Counted from the stretch's first letter, positions 27,022 to 36,160 are shown. The stretch: 64,000 bases of DNA from DAHUZL01 sp035533215 (GCA_035533215.1 DATLUG010000044.1:1-64000), one strand, 5' to 3'. Made by a program: numbers and translations. The notes: generated from the letters alone by a model not told the origin.

Positions 27022-27608
27022 CCGGCGCCCCGGTCCAGCCCTCGCCCGGCGGCGGGATGCGGGGCAGACGGGGACCGGCGACGAGCCGCGCCGGCCCTTG
27101 CCGCTGCCAGCGGCCGCCGGTGCGGCGGCGCCGGCTCGGTCTCGGCCCCGGGCGACGCGGCCCGCTGCAGCCCCACGACCAGCCGCTCGAGGAGTCGGCC
27201 CAGCTCGTCCACGTCAGCCGCGGGCAGCTCCGCCAGCGCCTGCCGGATGGCGCCGCCCTCGATCCGGGAGAGCTGGGCGACCGCCCGCTCGCCGGACTCG
27301 GTGAGCCCGACCTCCACCACCCGGCGGTCGCCCTCCCGCCCCTGGCGGCGAACGACTCCGTGTTGGACCAGCCGCTCGACCAGCCCGGTCGCGGTCGAGG
27401 GGGTGATCCGGAGCGCGTCCGCGATCTGGCCGACGGTGGCGTGGCCGAGGCGGTGGAGGCGGAAGAGGACCCGCACCTGGGTCATGGTCAGCCGCTGCTC
27501 ACGCCACAGTTCCAGCTGCATCCCCTCGAACACCGACAGGGTCTGGGCCAGCGACCGGTAGACCCTGCGGGTGGGCTCGTTGCCCGTGACCGGGGTATCC
27601 TTGGCCAT
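27018..27608 (-). CDS. MarR-family transcriptional regulator
   Basis: 196 residues. The winged helix spans about residues 35-100: LTMTQVRVLFRLHRLGHATVGQIADALRITPSTATGLVERLVQHGVVRRQGREGDRRVVEVGLTESG in pieces is a textbook MarR pattern, with the D-R wing residues present. The C-terminal 60 residues are Pro/Ala/Arg-rich. It heads the efflux operon and probably represses its own promoter, where ACCAATGGT overlaps the -10 box. The ATG start is supported by a TACCAT box 6 nt upstream (leaderless). Confidence 0.93.
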   Translation of the reverse strand: MAKDTPVTGNEPTRRVYRSLAQTLSVFEGMQLELWREQRLTMTQVRVLFRLHRLGHATVGQIADALRITPSTATGLVERLVQHGVVRRQGREGDRRVVEVGLTESGERAVAQLSRIEGGAIRQALAELPAADVDELGRLLERLVVGLQRAASPGAETEPAPPHRRPLAAARAGAARRRSPSAPHPAAGRGLDRGAG

Positions 27609-27644
27609 GGACCAATGGTACGCCTGATGCCACTATTCAGCCAA
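27609..27644 (-). promoter_or_regulatory. Promoter and candidate operator of the MarR efflux operon
   Basis: On the minus strand, TTGGCT (27639-27644), an 18-nt spacer and TACCAT (27615-27620) lie 6 nt before the ATG, so transcription should begin at or next to the start codon. The 9-bp palindrome ACCAATGGT (27611-27619) overlaps the -10 box and would suit repression by MarR. Confidence 0.6.
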
Positions 27645-27715
27645 TGCGTCAGGTCTTCCGCACCGGCGCCGGCGACCCGGGGCCGCCTCGGAGCCGGCCG
27701 CCGAGGAGGGACGTG

Positions 27716-28582
27716 ATGGAGCTCGGAGTGATCTTCCCCCAGCGCGAGATCGGCAACGACCCCGTGGTCATCCGCACCTACGCCCAGGGGGTGGAGGCGG
27801 CCGGGTTCGGCACGCTGGGGGCGTACGACCACGTCCTCGGCGCCTCGGCCGACCGGCCCGGTGGCTGGTCCGGGCGGTACACGGACCAGGACGCCTTCCA
27901 TGAGGTGTTCGTGCTCCTCGGCTACCTCGCCGCGGTCACCAGCCGGCTGGTGCTCAGCACCGAGGTCCTGGTCCTGCCCCAGCGCCAGACCGCCCTCGTC
28001 GCCAAGCAGGCGGCCGAGGTCGACGTCCTGTCCGGAGGGCGGCTGCGGCTCGGGGTCGGCCTCGGGTGGAACGCGGTCGAGTACGAGGCCCTGGGGATGA
28101 CCTTCACCGACCGGGGGCGGCGCCTGGGCGAGCAGGTGGCGGTGCTGCGCCGGCTGTGGGCGGAGGGAGTCGTGACCGTCGAGGGCCGCGACCACCGCAT
28201 CCACGCCGCCGGGCTCAATCCCCTTCCCAGCGCCCGGCGGATCCCGATCTGGTTCGGAGGGCGCGCCGACGCGGCCCTGCGGAGGGCGGCGGAACTGGCC
28301 GACGGGTGGATCGCCAACGTCCCGCTCGGTCCCGAGCTCGACCGCGCCCTCGCGGTGCTGCGCGCGGGCCTTCGCGACCACCAGCGCGACCTGAGCGCGT
28401 TCGGGCTCGCCGGCCGGGTCACGGTCGACGACGATCCGGCGGCGGCGCTGACCGAGCTCCGGGCGTGGGAGGCGCTGGGGGCGACCGACTGCGCGCTCAA
28501 CACGATGGACGCCGGCGTCACCGCACCGCTGCAGCACCTGGAGCGGCTCATCCGGGTGAAGCGCCAGTGGGACGGCGGCTGA
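27716..28582 (+). CDS. LLM-class (probably F420-dependent) oxidoreductase
   Basis: 288 residues from the ATG at 27716, preceded by GAGGAGGG. The luciferase-like barrel shows LGAYDHVLG, TSRLVLSTEVLVLPQRQTALVAKQAAEVDVLSGGRLRLGVGLGWNAVEY (in pieces) and IPIWFGGRADAALRRAAELADGW, characteristic of the TIGR03619-type F420 group. It would transfer hydride between F420 (or flavin) and an unknown substrate. It is transcribed away from the MarR efflux operon across a 107-bp gap. Confidence 0.9.
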   Translation: MELGVIFPQREIGNDPVVIRTYAQGVEAAGFGTLGAYDHVLGASADRPGGWSGRYTDQDAFHEVFVLLGYLAAVTSRLVLSTEVLVLPQRQTALVAKQAAEVDVLSGGRLRLGVGLGWNAVEYEALGMTFTDRGRRLGEQVAVLRRLWAEGVVTVEGRDHRIHAAGLNPLPSARRIPIWFGGRADAALRRAAELADGWIANVPLGPELDRALAVLRAGLRDHQRDLSAFGLAGRVTVDDDPAAALTELRAWEALGATDCALNTMDAGVTAPLQHLERLIRVKRQWDGG

Positions 28583-28695
28583 TCGGTCGGCCCGGGAGGG
28601 GGCGGGTGTCCTGGCCGCGGCGGGACGCCGGCCCGGGACCCTCGGCCGCAGCGCGGTGGCACGCGCTCCGCGGCCGCCGGCGCGGTCGCCGCCCG

Positions 28696-28701
28696 TAGAC
28701 T
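28696..28701 (+). promoter_or_regulatory. -10 box TAGACT before the quinone-reductase-like gene
   Basis: TAGACT ends 10 nt before the ATG at 28712, predicting a leader of about 3 nt. Confidence 0.45.
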
Positions 28702-28711
28702 TGGCCGTGCC

Positions 28712-29638
28712 ATGCTGGCCCTGGTAGCGGACCCCGCCGCACCCGAGCGCCTCGCGCTTCGCGAGGCGGCGGAGCCCGCTCCCGGTCCGGGCACCCCGGT
28801 GGTGGCGGTCGAGGCGGTCGCCCTCAACCGTGGCGAGGTCAACCGCCTCGCGACCGCCGTCGACGGGTGGCGGCCGGGCTGGGACCTCGCCGGGACGATC
28901 GCGGTAGCGGCCAGTGACGGCCGCGGCCCCGATGTGGGGGCGCGGGTGGTGGGCCTGCTGCCCGAGGGCATGGGGTGGGCAGAGCGCGCCGCGGTGCCGG
29001 CGACCCATCTGGCGGTCCTCCCCGACACCCTGGAGACGGTCCAGGCCGCGGCCCTGCCGGTCGCCGGCCTCACGGCCCTGCGCACCCTCCGCATCGGGGG
29101 GCTGCTGCTCGACCGCCGCGTCCTTATCACCGGCGCCGCCGGCGGCGTGGGTCGCTTCGCGATCCAGCTCGCCCGCCGCTCCGGCGCCGACGTGACCGCG
29201 GTGGTGGGCCGCCCGGAGCGCGGAGCGGGGCTGCGGGAGCTCGGCGCCGACCGGGTCGTTTTGGGCATCGAGGCGGCCGAGGGACCGTTCGATCTCGTCC
29301 TGGACGCGGCCGGAGGCTCCTCCCTGGCCGCCGCCCTGGCGCTGGTCGGGACGGGCGGGACGGTCGTGACCTACGGCAACTCCGCCCGGGAGCCGTCGAC
29401 CTTTGTCGTCAACGACTTCTACACCACCTGGGGCGTCAGCCTGCGGGGGTTCTTCCTGCTGGCCGACGCCGGGCGGGAGCCGCCGGCGGTCGACCTCGGC
29501 CACCTCGCCCAGCTGGTCGCCGACCGCCGTCTCGACCCGCAGGTGGCCCTCGTCACCGACTGGCGGGACGCCGACCGGGCGCTGCGGTCCCTCCGGGAGC
29601 GACGGGTCCCCGGCAAGGCGATCCTGCGGGTCGGCTGA
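28712..29638 (+). CDS. Medium-chain dehydrogenase/reductase, quinone-oxidoreductase-like
   Basis: 308 residues. The N-terminal GroES-like domain ends in a catalytic cleft without zinc-ligand cysteines. The nucleotide-binding domain contains VLITGAAGGVGRFAIQLARRSGADVTAVVGRPER, with AxxGxxG and the pattern usual for NADPH-dependent quinone reductases. It reduces quinones, enals or similar compounds; the exact substrate is unknown. At about 20 residues below the usual length, the N terminus is compact but the fold seems complete. It is followed after 53 bp by a separately promoted MscS gene. Confidence 0.88.
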   Translation: MLALVADPAAPERLALREAAEPAPGPGTPVVAVEAVALNRGEVNRLATAVDGWRPGWDLAGTIAVAASDGRGPDVGARVVGLLPEGMGWAERAAVPATHLAVLPDTLETVQAAALPVAGLTALRTLRIGGLLLDRRVLITGAAGGVGRFAIQLARRSGADVTAVVGRPERGAGLRELGADRVVLGIEAAEGPFDLVLDAAGGSSLAAALALVGTGGTVVTYGNSAREPSTFVVNDFYTTWGVSLRGFFLLADAGREPPAVDLGHLAQLVADRRLDPQVALVTDWRDADRALRSLRERRVPGKAILRVG

Positions 29639-29678
29639 GCCGGAGCGGCGCCGGCGGGCGCCGGGCCGGCTCGGCTGC

Positions 29679-29684
29679 TACGGT
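29679..29684 (+). promoter_or_regulatory. -10 box TACGGT before the MscS gene
   Basis: TACGGT lies 7 nt before the ATG at 29692, the leaderless geometry seen repeatedly in this window. Confidence 0.5.
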
Positions 29685-29691
29685 CCCCCTG

Positions 29692-30597
29692 ATGGCGCTG
29701 AACCCCGGCCGGCGCCCGCCGCGACGCCTCATCACCGTCGGACTGGCCCTCCTGGCGACCCTCGTCGTGCTGCTGGCGGCGGGGCGGGCGCTCCTCGACA
29801 GCCATCTCGTCCGCACCCTCCCGCAGACCACCCACGGCCTCGTCGTCGGGGGCTTCCTGCTGGTGTCGGCGATCCTGGCGATGCTGGCCACGCGGGCCCT
29901 GATGGCCGCCGTCTTCGGCCGGGCGGCGGGCACCGCGCTCGCCACCTGGCGCACGGCCGCCAGCTGGGCCGTCTACATCGTCCTCGGCCTCGTCATCGTG
30001 TCCCAGCTGCAGGTGGACCTCTCCGGCTTCCTGGTCGGCAGCGCGGTGATCGGAGTGGTGCTGGGCGTGGGCGCCCAGACCTCGCTCGCCAACCTCTTCG
30101 CGGGGGCGATCCTGCTGCTCTCGCGGCCCTTCTCGGTGGGAGGCTGGGTGCATCTCCGCACGTACCTCTTCGGTGGCTTCGGAGGATCCGACTTCAGCGG
30201 CCTGGTGGTCCACATCGGCAGCTTCCACACGGTGCTGGACGTCGGAGGACGTCCGGTCCACATCCCCAACAGCGCCATGCTCACCGCCGCCATCACCACC
30301 AGCCCGATCCCGGTCCAGGTGGACCTCGACGTCACCCTGCCCGCCGCCGCGCCCCTCGCCGCCATCGAGGGTCGGATCGCGGACGGGCTGGGCTTGCGAC
30401 CGCCGGCCTCGGTGGCCCTCCTGCCCCAGCGGGTGAGCCTCGGCGGCGATCCGGAGGTGAGCTGCCGGCTCCAGGTCGCCGCCCTGCGGTCGGTCGACGT
30501 GCGCGCCGTGGTCCGGCTGCTGGCGGAGGCGGCCGGCGCCGCCCCGACCGAAGCCGGCCGCCGGGCCGACGCCACCCGCCCGCCCGGCCCAGAATGA
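29692..30597 (+). CDS. Small-conductance mechanosensitive channel-like protein (MscS family)
   Basis: 301 residues from the ATG at 29692. Three to four hydrophobic helices (about 14-30, 47-70, 88-110) lead into a pore-lining helix and beta domain with VIGVVLGVGAQTSLANLFAGAILLLSRPFSVGGWV, the MscS core motif, then VHIPNSAMLTAAITTSP. It sits in the inner membrane and releases solutes on hypo-osmotic shock. A loop FGGFGGSDFSG expands the beta domain. The next gene begins 4 nt after its stop, so they may be co-transcribed. Confidence 0.9.
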   Translation: MALNPGRRPPRRLITVGLALLATLVVLLAAGRALLDSHLVRTLPQTTHGLVVGGFLLVSAILAMLATRALMAAVFGRAAGTALATWRTAASWAVYIVLGLVIVSQLQVDLSGFLVGSAVIGVVLGVGAQTSLANLFAGAILLLSRPFSVGGWVHLRTYLFGGFGGSDFSGLVVHIGSFHTVLDVGGRPVHIPNSAMLTAAITTSPIPVQVDLDVTLPAAAPLAAIEGRIADGLGLRPPASVALLPQRVSLGGDPEVSCRLQVAALRSVDVRAVVRLLAEAAGAAPTEAGRRADATRPPGPE

Positions 30598-30601
30598 CCG
30601 G

Positions 30602-31714
30602 GTGACCCTGACCACCCTTCGGCACGCCTGGGCGGAGCCCGGGGTGGAGTGCGTCGCCGACGAGGTCTTCCGGATACCCCTGCCCCTGCCCGGCGACGCG
30701 CTCCGCGCGGTCAACGTGTATGCGATCCGGACCGACCGCCAGGTGGTGCTGGTGGACGCCGGCTGGGACGCCCCCGCCAGCTGGGACGCTCTGGGGACGG
30801 CGCTGACCCGGTTGGGCAGCCGCATCGAGGCGGTGCGGACGGTGGCGGTGACCCACCTCCACCACGACCACGTCGGTCAGGCGGCTCGGCTGCGCGACAC
30901 CGCGCGCGCGGCGGTCCTCATCGGCGCCGGTGAGCAGACGGCGCTGGAGCAGATCCTGCGGGACACCGACCACGGCCGGGCCCGGGTCCTGGCCAGGCTT
31001 CGCCGTCTGGGCGCCGACGCGCTCGCGGCCGAGCTGGAGCGCGGCGACCCGCAGGGGGCGGACACCCAGGAGCGCGCTCGGTACGAGCCGCCCGACGTCT
31101 ACCTCGGCGACCATTCCATCGTCGTCGCCGGCGGCAGGGCGCTGGCGGTGGTGCCGACCCCCGGGCACACGCGCGGCCACGTCTGCCTGTGGGACGAGGA
31201 GCACGCGGTGCTGTTCGCCGGCGACCACGTCCTCCCCCACATCACCCCCTCGATCGGGCTGGAACCGGTTCCCGCCCGCCTCCCGCTCGCCGACTTCCTG
31301 GCCTCGCTGGCGCGGGTCCGCCAGCTGCCCGCACGGCGGGTCCTGCCCGCGCACGGACCGGTGTTCACCGATCTCGGCGGTCGCGTCGACGAGCTGGTGG
31401 CCCATCATGAGCGGCGCCTGGAGCAATGCCTGGCCGGCCTGGACGCGCTCGGTCCCGCCGCCGTCGACGCCGCCGCGGTGGCGGAGCGGCTGCGCTGGAC
31501 ACGCCGGGAGCTGCGCCTTGCCGACCTCGACTGGTTCAACCAGATGCTGGCGGTGGGCGAGACGGCGGCTCACCTCGACGTCCTGGTCGAGCGGGGCGCG
31601 GCCCGCCGCCACGCCGGGGACCGCGTGGACCGCTACCAGCTCGGCGACACGCCGCTTGCCCGCCCCGCACCCCCGGCGGCCACCGCCGCCCGGGTCAAGG
31701 AGTCCCGTCCATGA
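30602..31714 (+). CDS. Metallo-beta-lactamase-fold hydrolase
   Basis: 370 residues from the GTG at 30602. Zinc-site motif THLHHDHVG (HxHxDH) is present, with later metal-site histidines in PTPGHTRGHVCLWDEE and the Asp in LFAGDHVLP; LPAHGP gives the last His. The C-terminal 100 residues form a helical/winged region (RLRWTRRELRLADLDWFNQMLAVGETAAHLDVLVERG) like that of LACTB2- or YycJ-type thioester hydrolases. The stop overlaps the ATG of a semialdehyde dehydrogenase gene. It may hydrolyse a CoA thioester or lactone (inference). Confidence 0.88.
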   Translation: MTLTTLRHAWAEPGVECVADEVFRIPLPLPGDALRAVNVYAIRTDRQVVLVDAGWDAPASWDALGTALTRLGSRIEAVRTVAVTHLHHDHVGQAARLRDTARAAVLIGAGEQTALEQILRDTDHGRARVLARLRRLGADALAAELERGDPQGADTQERARYEPPDVYLGDHSIVVAGGRALAVVPTPGHTRGHVCLWDEEHAVLFAGDHVLPHITPSIGLEPVPARLPLADFLASLARVRQLPARRVLPAHGPVFTDLGGRVDELVAHHERRLEQCLAGLDALGPAAVDAAAVAERLRWTRRELRLADLDWFNQMLAVGETAAHLDVLVERGAARRHAGDRVDRYQLGDTPLARPAPPAATAARVKESRP

Positions 31715-33114
31715 TCACCGCCCCGTCCCCGGCGCGTCCGCTGGCCTCGGTCAACCCCGCCACCGGAGAGCCCCTGGAGCAGTTCACGCCGCTGGATCCC
31801 GCGGCGGTGCTGACCGCGATCGCCACCGCCGACCGCGCCCAGCGCGACTGGGGCCGGCGACCGCTGGCGGCCCGCGCGGCGGTCCTCCACGCCATCGGAC
31901 AGGGGCTCCGCGCCGACGCCGAGCGGCTCGCCGGGACGATCACCAGGGAGATGGGCAAGCCGATCGCCGAGGCGAGGGCCGAGATCGAGAAGTGCGCGGC
32001 GGCCTGCGAGACGTTCAGCGAGCAGGGCCCGGGCTGGCTCGCCGACGTGGCTGCGCCCAGCGACTCCGACCGCAGCTTCGTCGCTTTCGAGCCGCTCGGC
32101 CTGGTGCTGGCGATCATGCCCTGGAACTACCCCTTCTGGCAGGTGGTGCGGGCGGCGGGACCGGCGCTGCTGGGGGGGAACGCGGTGCTGCTCAAGCACG
32201 CCCCGTCGGTGACCCGCTGTGCCCTGGAGCTGGAGGCGGTGATGGAGCGGTCCGGCCTCCCGCAGGGGGTCCTCACCGCCCTCCTCATCACCGAGGCGCA
32301 GGTGGAGCCGGTGATCGCCGACCCCCGGGTGCGGGCGGTGACCCTCACCGGGAGCGACCGCGCCGGCTCGCAGGTGGCAGAGGTGGCCGGCCGGCACCTC
32401 AAGAAGACGGTGCTGGAGCTGGGCGGCTCGGACGTCTTCATCGTGCTGGAGGACGCCGACCTCGACCAGGCGGTGGCGACGGGGGTGCGCGCGCGATTCC
32501 AGAACACCGGCCAGACCTGCATCGCGGCCAAGCGCTTCCTCGTGGTCGAGCCGATCGCCGAGCGCTTCGAGCGGCGCTTCCGCGATGCGGTGGCGGCGCT
32601 GCGGGTGGGTGATCCCACCTCCGCCTCGACCGAGATCGGCCCCCTCGCGCGGGCCGACCTCCGCGACAACCTCGACCGCCAGGTGCGGGAGTCGGTGGCC
32701 CAGGGGGCGACCGTGCGCTGCGGGGGGGCCCCCGCCCCGGGGCCGGGATTCTTCTACCAGCCCACCGTGGTGGGAGACGTCACCCCGGCGATGGCGGTCT
32801 TCCGCGAGGAGACCTTCGGGCCGGTGGCCGCGGTCACCCGGGTCGCGGACGAGGACGAGGCGGTCCGACTCGCCAACGACTCCCCCTACGGCCTCGGCGG
32901 CAACGTCTGGACCGGAGACCTGGAGCGGGGGGTGCGGATCGCGCGCCGGCTCGACACCGGGGGGGTGTTCGTCAACGGGATGACCCACTCCGATCCCCGC
33001 ATCCCCTTCGGGGGGGTGAAGCGCAGCGGCTACGGCCGTGAGCTCTCGCGCTTCGGGATCCACGAGCTCGTCAACGTCCAGACCATCTGGCTGCCGCCGA
33101 CCACGACCGGGTAG
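31711..33114 (+). CDS. NAD(P)-dependent succinate-semialdehyde-type dehydrogenase
   Basis: 467 residues, beginning SVNPATGE. Features of the YneI/GabD-like group are REMGKPIAEARAEIEKCA, PWNYPFWQ, VLELGGSD with the general-base Glu236 and NTGQTCIAAKR with nucleophile Cys270. These enzymes oxidise succinate semialdehyde, linking GABA or putrescine breakdown to the citric acid cycle. The ATG overlaps the TGA of the metallo-hydrolase gene. It is one of three aldehyde dehydrogenases in the window. Confidence 0.93.
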   Translation: MITAPSPARPLASVNPATGEPLEQFTPLDPAAVLTAIATADRAQRDWGRRPLAARAAVLHAIGQGLRADAERLAGTITREMGKPIAEARAEIEKCAAACETFSEQGPGWLADVAAPSDSDRSFVAFEPLGLVLAIMPWNYPFWQVVRAAGPALLGGNAVLLKHAPSVTRCALELEAVMERSGLPQGVLTALLITEAQVEPVIADPRVRAVTLTGSDRAGSQVAEVAGRHLKKTVLELGGSDVFIVLEDADLDQAVATGVRARFQNTGQTCIAAKRFLVVEPIAERFERRFRDAVAALRVGDPTSASTEIGPLARADLRDNLDRQVRESVAQGATVRCGGAPAPGPGFFYQPTVVGDVTPAMAVFREETFGPVAAVTRVADEDEAVRLANDSPYGLGGNVWTGDLERGVRIARRLDTGGVFVNGMTHSDPRIPFGGVKRSGYGRELSRFGIHELVNVQTIWLPPTTTG

Positions 33115-33130
33115 CGGGCGCCGCTCGCGG

Positions 33131-33349
33131 TCAGCCGCCGGAACGCCCCTTCGCTTCGGGTTCGAGCCGCAGCGCAAGGCAGGGACACGCGCTGGCCGCC
33201 CGGCGGGCCGCGGCCCGGAGTCCCGCCGGCAGTGGCTCGGGCCGGATGATGGGATAGCCCCAGCTGTCGGCGTCGATCCATTCCGGCAGGAGCTCCGCGC
33301 AGAGTCCGCGACCGTCACAGGCGATCGGGTCGACCCGCAGCCGCGTCAC
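33131..33349 (-). CDS. Small ferredoxin (single cluster)
   Basis: 72 residues from the GTG at 33349, overlapping the TGA of the NuoF-like gene. Cysteines are in IACDGRGLCAELLPE and SACPCLAL, the layout of actinobacterial 3Fe-4S/4Fe-4S ferredoxins with one cluster (C-x5-C and C-P near the end). It is soluble and would pass electrons to or from the NuoF-like protein made just before it. It is the last gene of a five-gene redox operon. Confidence 0.88.
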   Translation of the reverse strand: MTRLRVDPIACDGRGLCAELLPEWIDADSWGYPIIRPEPLPAGLRAAARRAASACPCLALRLEPEAKGRSGG

Positions 33350-34623
33350 GGCCGCCCCGACCCCGCCAGGCAGCCGCCCCGTGCATGCGCCGCCCACTCG
33401 TCGGCGAAGACCGTGAGCGCGGAGCGGATGGTGCCGACGGCGCCGTCCGGGAACCGGCAGGCCCCGCGCCCCTCGACCTGCGCCATCCAGAGCTCCAGGC
33501 GGCCCCGGGCGGCGGGGTTGGGACGGCCCCCCGCGGCGAGGTCGCGCAGCGCCGACGCGATCGCCGCCAGCCCGTTGACGCACGGCCCGCACTGGCCGGA
33601 GCTCTCGCCGGCGAGGAGGGAGGCGGTGCGGGCGGCGTCGGCCGCCGGGCACAGCGAGGCCGCCAGCAGGTGGATCACCCCGGCGCCGGGGGCGGCTCCC
33701 ACCCGCGCCAGCCCGGCTCGGCTCCAGTGCACGCGACCGATGACGTCGGCGGGAAGGTACGCGCCGAAGTAGCCGCCGGCGAGCACCGCCCGCAGCGGCG
33801 CGGTGGCCCCGCCCGCGCGGGCCACCACCTCGGCGAGGGGGCTGCCGAGGGCGACCTCGTACACCCCGGGTCGCCCCACCGACCCGGAGAGGGTGACCAG
33901 GGTGGTCCCGGGCTCGTCCGCGGTCCCGACCGACCGGAACCAGTCGGCGCCGTGCGCGGTGAGGAGGGCCAGCTGGGCCAGGGTCTCCGCGTTCTGGACC
34001 AGGGTGGGGCGCCGGTCGACCCCGCGCTCGAAGGGACGGGGAGGCTTGGCGGTGGGGCGGGCGTCCCCGTCGGTGATGAAGTGGACGACCGCCGTCTCCT
34101 CGCCGGCCACGAACGCCCGCGGCGCCCCCAGCACCACCACCGGCACCGGGTCGCGCGCGCCCCCACTCCGCTCGGCCAGGGCCCGCTCGAGGGACGGCAC
34201 CGCCCGCTCGGTCGCCACCACGACGACGGAGCGGGCCCCGAGCGCGGCCGCGACCACCATCGCCCCGTCGAGCACCAGGTGCGGCGTCGCCGTCAGGAGC
34301 GCGCGGTCCTTGGCGGCGAGGGGCTCGCCCTCCACCCCGTTGACGACGACCACCGGCGCCGACCGTCGCTCCGCCACCGCCTGGAGCTTGCGGGCCACCG
34401 GGAACCCGGCGCCGCCGCGGCCGCGCAGGTCGACGGAACCAAGGAGCGCGATCAGCTCCCCCGGGTCGCCGGCGGCCGGCGTCCGCCAGGGAGGCGGGCC
34501 GTGGCGGAGTCGGTGCCCGGCGAGCGGCGTGAACGCCGCCGCCGCGGGCTGCCAGGAAAAGATCCGGCCGGCGTCGACTCCGACGACGGGGGCGGCGGCG
34601 ACCGCGGCGGCGGCGGCGGTCAT
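33346..34623 (-). CDS. NuoF-like NADH dehydrogenase flavoprotein
   Basis: 425 residues. VDLRGRGGAGFPVARKLQA (about 64-82) is the FMN/NADH site of complex I subunit F. An SLBB-type region follows (VTLSGSVGRPGVYEVALGSPL). The iron-sulfur motif reads ESSGQCGPCVNGL with GACRFPDGAVG downstream; complex I NuoF has ESCGxCxPC, so the first Cys is Ser here. A Ser or Ala at this place is, as I recall it, usual in NuoF-like proteins found next to ferric-reductase-like genes. It probably takes electrons from NAD(P)H and hands them to the ferredoxin or the membrane haem protein. It is coupled on both sides by overlaps. Confidence 0.88.
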   Translation of the reverse strand: MTAAAAAVAAAPVVGVDAGRIFSWQPAAAAFTPLAGHRLRHGPPPWRTPAAGDPGELIALLGSVDLRGRGGAGFPVARKLQAVAERRSAPVVVVNGVEGEPLAAKDRALLTATPHLVLDGAMVVAAALGARSVVVVATERAVPSLERALAERSGGARDPVPVVVLGAPRAFVAGEETAVVHFITDGDARPTAKPPRPFERGVDRRPTLVQNAETLAQLALLTAHGADWFRSVGTADEPGTTLVTLSGSVGRPGVYEVALGSPLAEVVARAGGATAPLRAVLAGGYFGAYLPADVIGRVHWSRAGLARVGAAPGAGVIHLLAASLCPAADAARTASLLAGESSGQCGPCVNGLAAIASALRDLAAGGRPNPAARGRLELWMAQVEGRGACRFPDGAVGTIRSALTVFADEWAAHARGGCLAGSGRP

Positions 34624-35186
34624 CGGCGCCCCGGTCCCGCGGTCAGCCGCACCGCGTCGACCCCGGAGCGCGGGGTTCCGAGGGCGGAGAGGGCGGCCAG
34701 GCCGATGGCGGCGCACCCCACCACCCCGGCCGCGATGGCCGGGATGGCGACGTCCGGCCCCATGCCGATCACGTGGGCCAGGGTCAGCGGCCAGGCCGCC
34801 ACCACCAGCATGTGCACCGACCGCCAGGCGGTGGCGCTGAGGAAGCGGCGGACGAGGCTGGTCACCACCACCGCCGCCAGCAGCTCCAGCGCGATCGTGC
34901 CCATCGCCATCCAGACGGTCCGGTAGGGGGAGGCGAAGGGCAGCACCAGGCTGAGCCACCCGATCGGGACATAGGGATCGAGCTCGGCGGTCAGGACATG
35001 CAGGCAGAGCAGGGCCACCGCGAGCAGGGCCAGGTTGCGGTGGAGGCCCTGGACCACGAAGCGCGGCCACCCGCGAGGCGTCCACCCGCTTCGAACCACG
35101 GCGCCCAGGACGATGGTGGCGGTGAGGAGGCCCAGCAGGACCAGCCCTGAGCCGCGCGACACGTACCAGAGGTCGGTGGTGGTCAC
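34620..35186 (-). CDS. Ferric-reductase-like transmembrane haem protein
   Basis: 188 residues from the GTG at 35186. Five or six helices are visible. Paired histidines in LHRNLALLAVALLCLHVL and SVHMLVVAAWPLTLAHVIG are placed to bind two b-type haems, as in YedZ/FRE membrane domains. It lacks the FAD/NAD domain of full ferric reductases; that role could be taken by the NuoF-like protein encoded next. It would carry electrons across the membrane. Start and stop overlap both neighbouring genes. Confidence 0.87.
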   Translation of the reverse strand: MTTTDLWYVSRGSGLVLLGLLTATIVLGAVVRSGWTPRGWPRFVVQGLHRNLALLAVALLCLHVLTAELDPYVPIGWLSLVLPFASPYRTVWMAMGTIALELLAAVVVTSLVRRFLSATAWRSVHMLVVAAWPLTLAHVIGMGPDVAIPAIAAGVVGCAAIGLAALSALGTPRSGVDAVRLTAGPGRR

Positions 35187-36160
35187 GACCCCGCGGCGGA
35201 CCGTCCGGGCCAGCCCCCGACCGCGCAGACGGTGCCGTCCACGGCGACGAGGCGGGCGGGGAGCCTGGCGGCGGCGAGCAGGGCTTCGCCGTCCGCACCG
35301 GCGACCAGCGCGGCGGTGGCCATGGTGTTGGCGACCGTGCAGCTGCCGGCGGCGACGGTGACGGTCCGCCATCGCGAGACGGCGGAGGTCCCGGTGCGGG
35401 GATCGATGATGTGGTGGGCGGCCCGGTCGCCCCGCCACCAGCGGCGCCGCAGGGTCGACGAGGTGGCGACGCCACCCCAGCGGACCAGGAGCAGCGGCGC
35501 CGCCGGGTCGTCGGATCGGTGGTCCTCGGCGATCCGCACCACCCAGCCGCCGTCGGGGACCTGACCGGCGGTGGCCACGTCGCCGCCCAGGCTCACCAGC
35601 ACCCCGGAACCGCTCACCCGGGCGGCCATGGCGGCGGCACGGTCGGCGCACCAGGCCTTGCCGGTCGAGCCGAGGTCGAGCAGCACCCCGGCCGGGACGC
35701 GCACCCGGTCGCCGTCGAGCGCGACGCAGCGCCAACCGACCGCGGGGGCAGCCGCGGCAGCCGGGGAGAGCGCCGGACCATGGCGGTCGACGCTGCCCCA
35801 GTCGCGATCGTAGCCCAGCGCGGAGAGGGCACCCCCGACGGTGGGATCGACCAGCCCGCCGGTGTGGTGGGCGGCCTCCATCGCCACGGTGATCAGCTCG
35901 CGCAGGGTGGGGGAGACCCGGACCCAGGCGCCACCGGCCGCCTGGAGCCGCCGCACCTCGGCGTCGTCCCGGAAGCGGTTGGCGGCCGCGTCGACCGCCT
36001 CGACGGTGGCCGCCACCTGGCGGAGCGCCGTCTCCAGGGCGTGGGGCTCGGTGACGACGACCCGGGCGGTGGTACCGAGCGCCGGCCATTCGATGGCGGC
36101 CAGGTGGTCGCGGACGGCGATCCGATCCGGCGGCGCCACCGCCGCCAGCCGGGCGCTCAC
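35183..36160 (-). CDS. apbE: FAD:protein FMN transferase (ApbE family)
   Basis: 325 residues from the GTG at 36160. ApbE attaches FMN covalently to Thr/Ser of extracytoplasmic redox proteins, using FAD and Mg2+. Signature parts are LLDLGSTGKAWCADRAA and RAAHHIIDPRTGTSAV, plus VSLGGDVATAG. No signal peptide is evident, so it may act inside the cell. It overlaps the small membrane-protein gene before it and the haem-protein gene after it. Its acceptor is unclear because no standard FMN-binding domain is encoded here. Confidence 0.93.
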   Translation of the reverse strand: MSARLAAVAPPDRIAVRDHLAAIEWPALGTTARVVVTEPHALETALRQVAATVEAVDAAANRFRDDAEVRRLQAAGGAWVRVSPTLRELITVAMEAAHHTGGLVDPTVGGALSALGYDRDWGSVDRHGPALSPAAAAAPAVGWRCVALDGDRVRVPAGVLLDLGSTGKAWCADRAAAMAARVSGSGVLVSLGGDVATAGQVPDGGWVVRIAEDHRSDDPAAPLLLVRWGGVATSSTLRRRWWRGDRAAHHIIDPRTGTSAVSRWRTVTVAAGSCTVANTMATAALVAGADGEALLAAARLPARLVAVDGTVCAVGGWPGRSAAGS

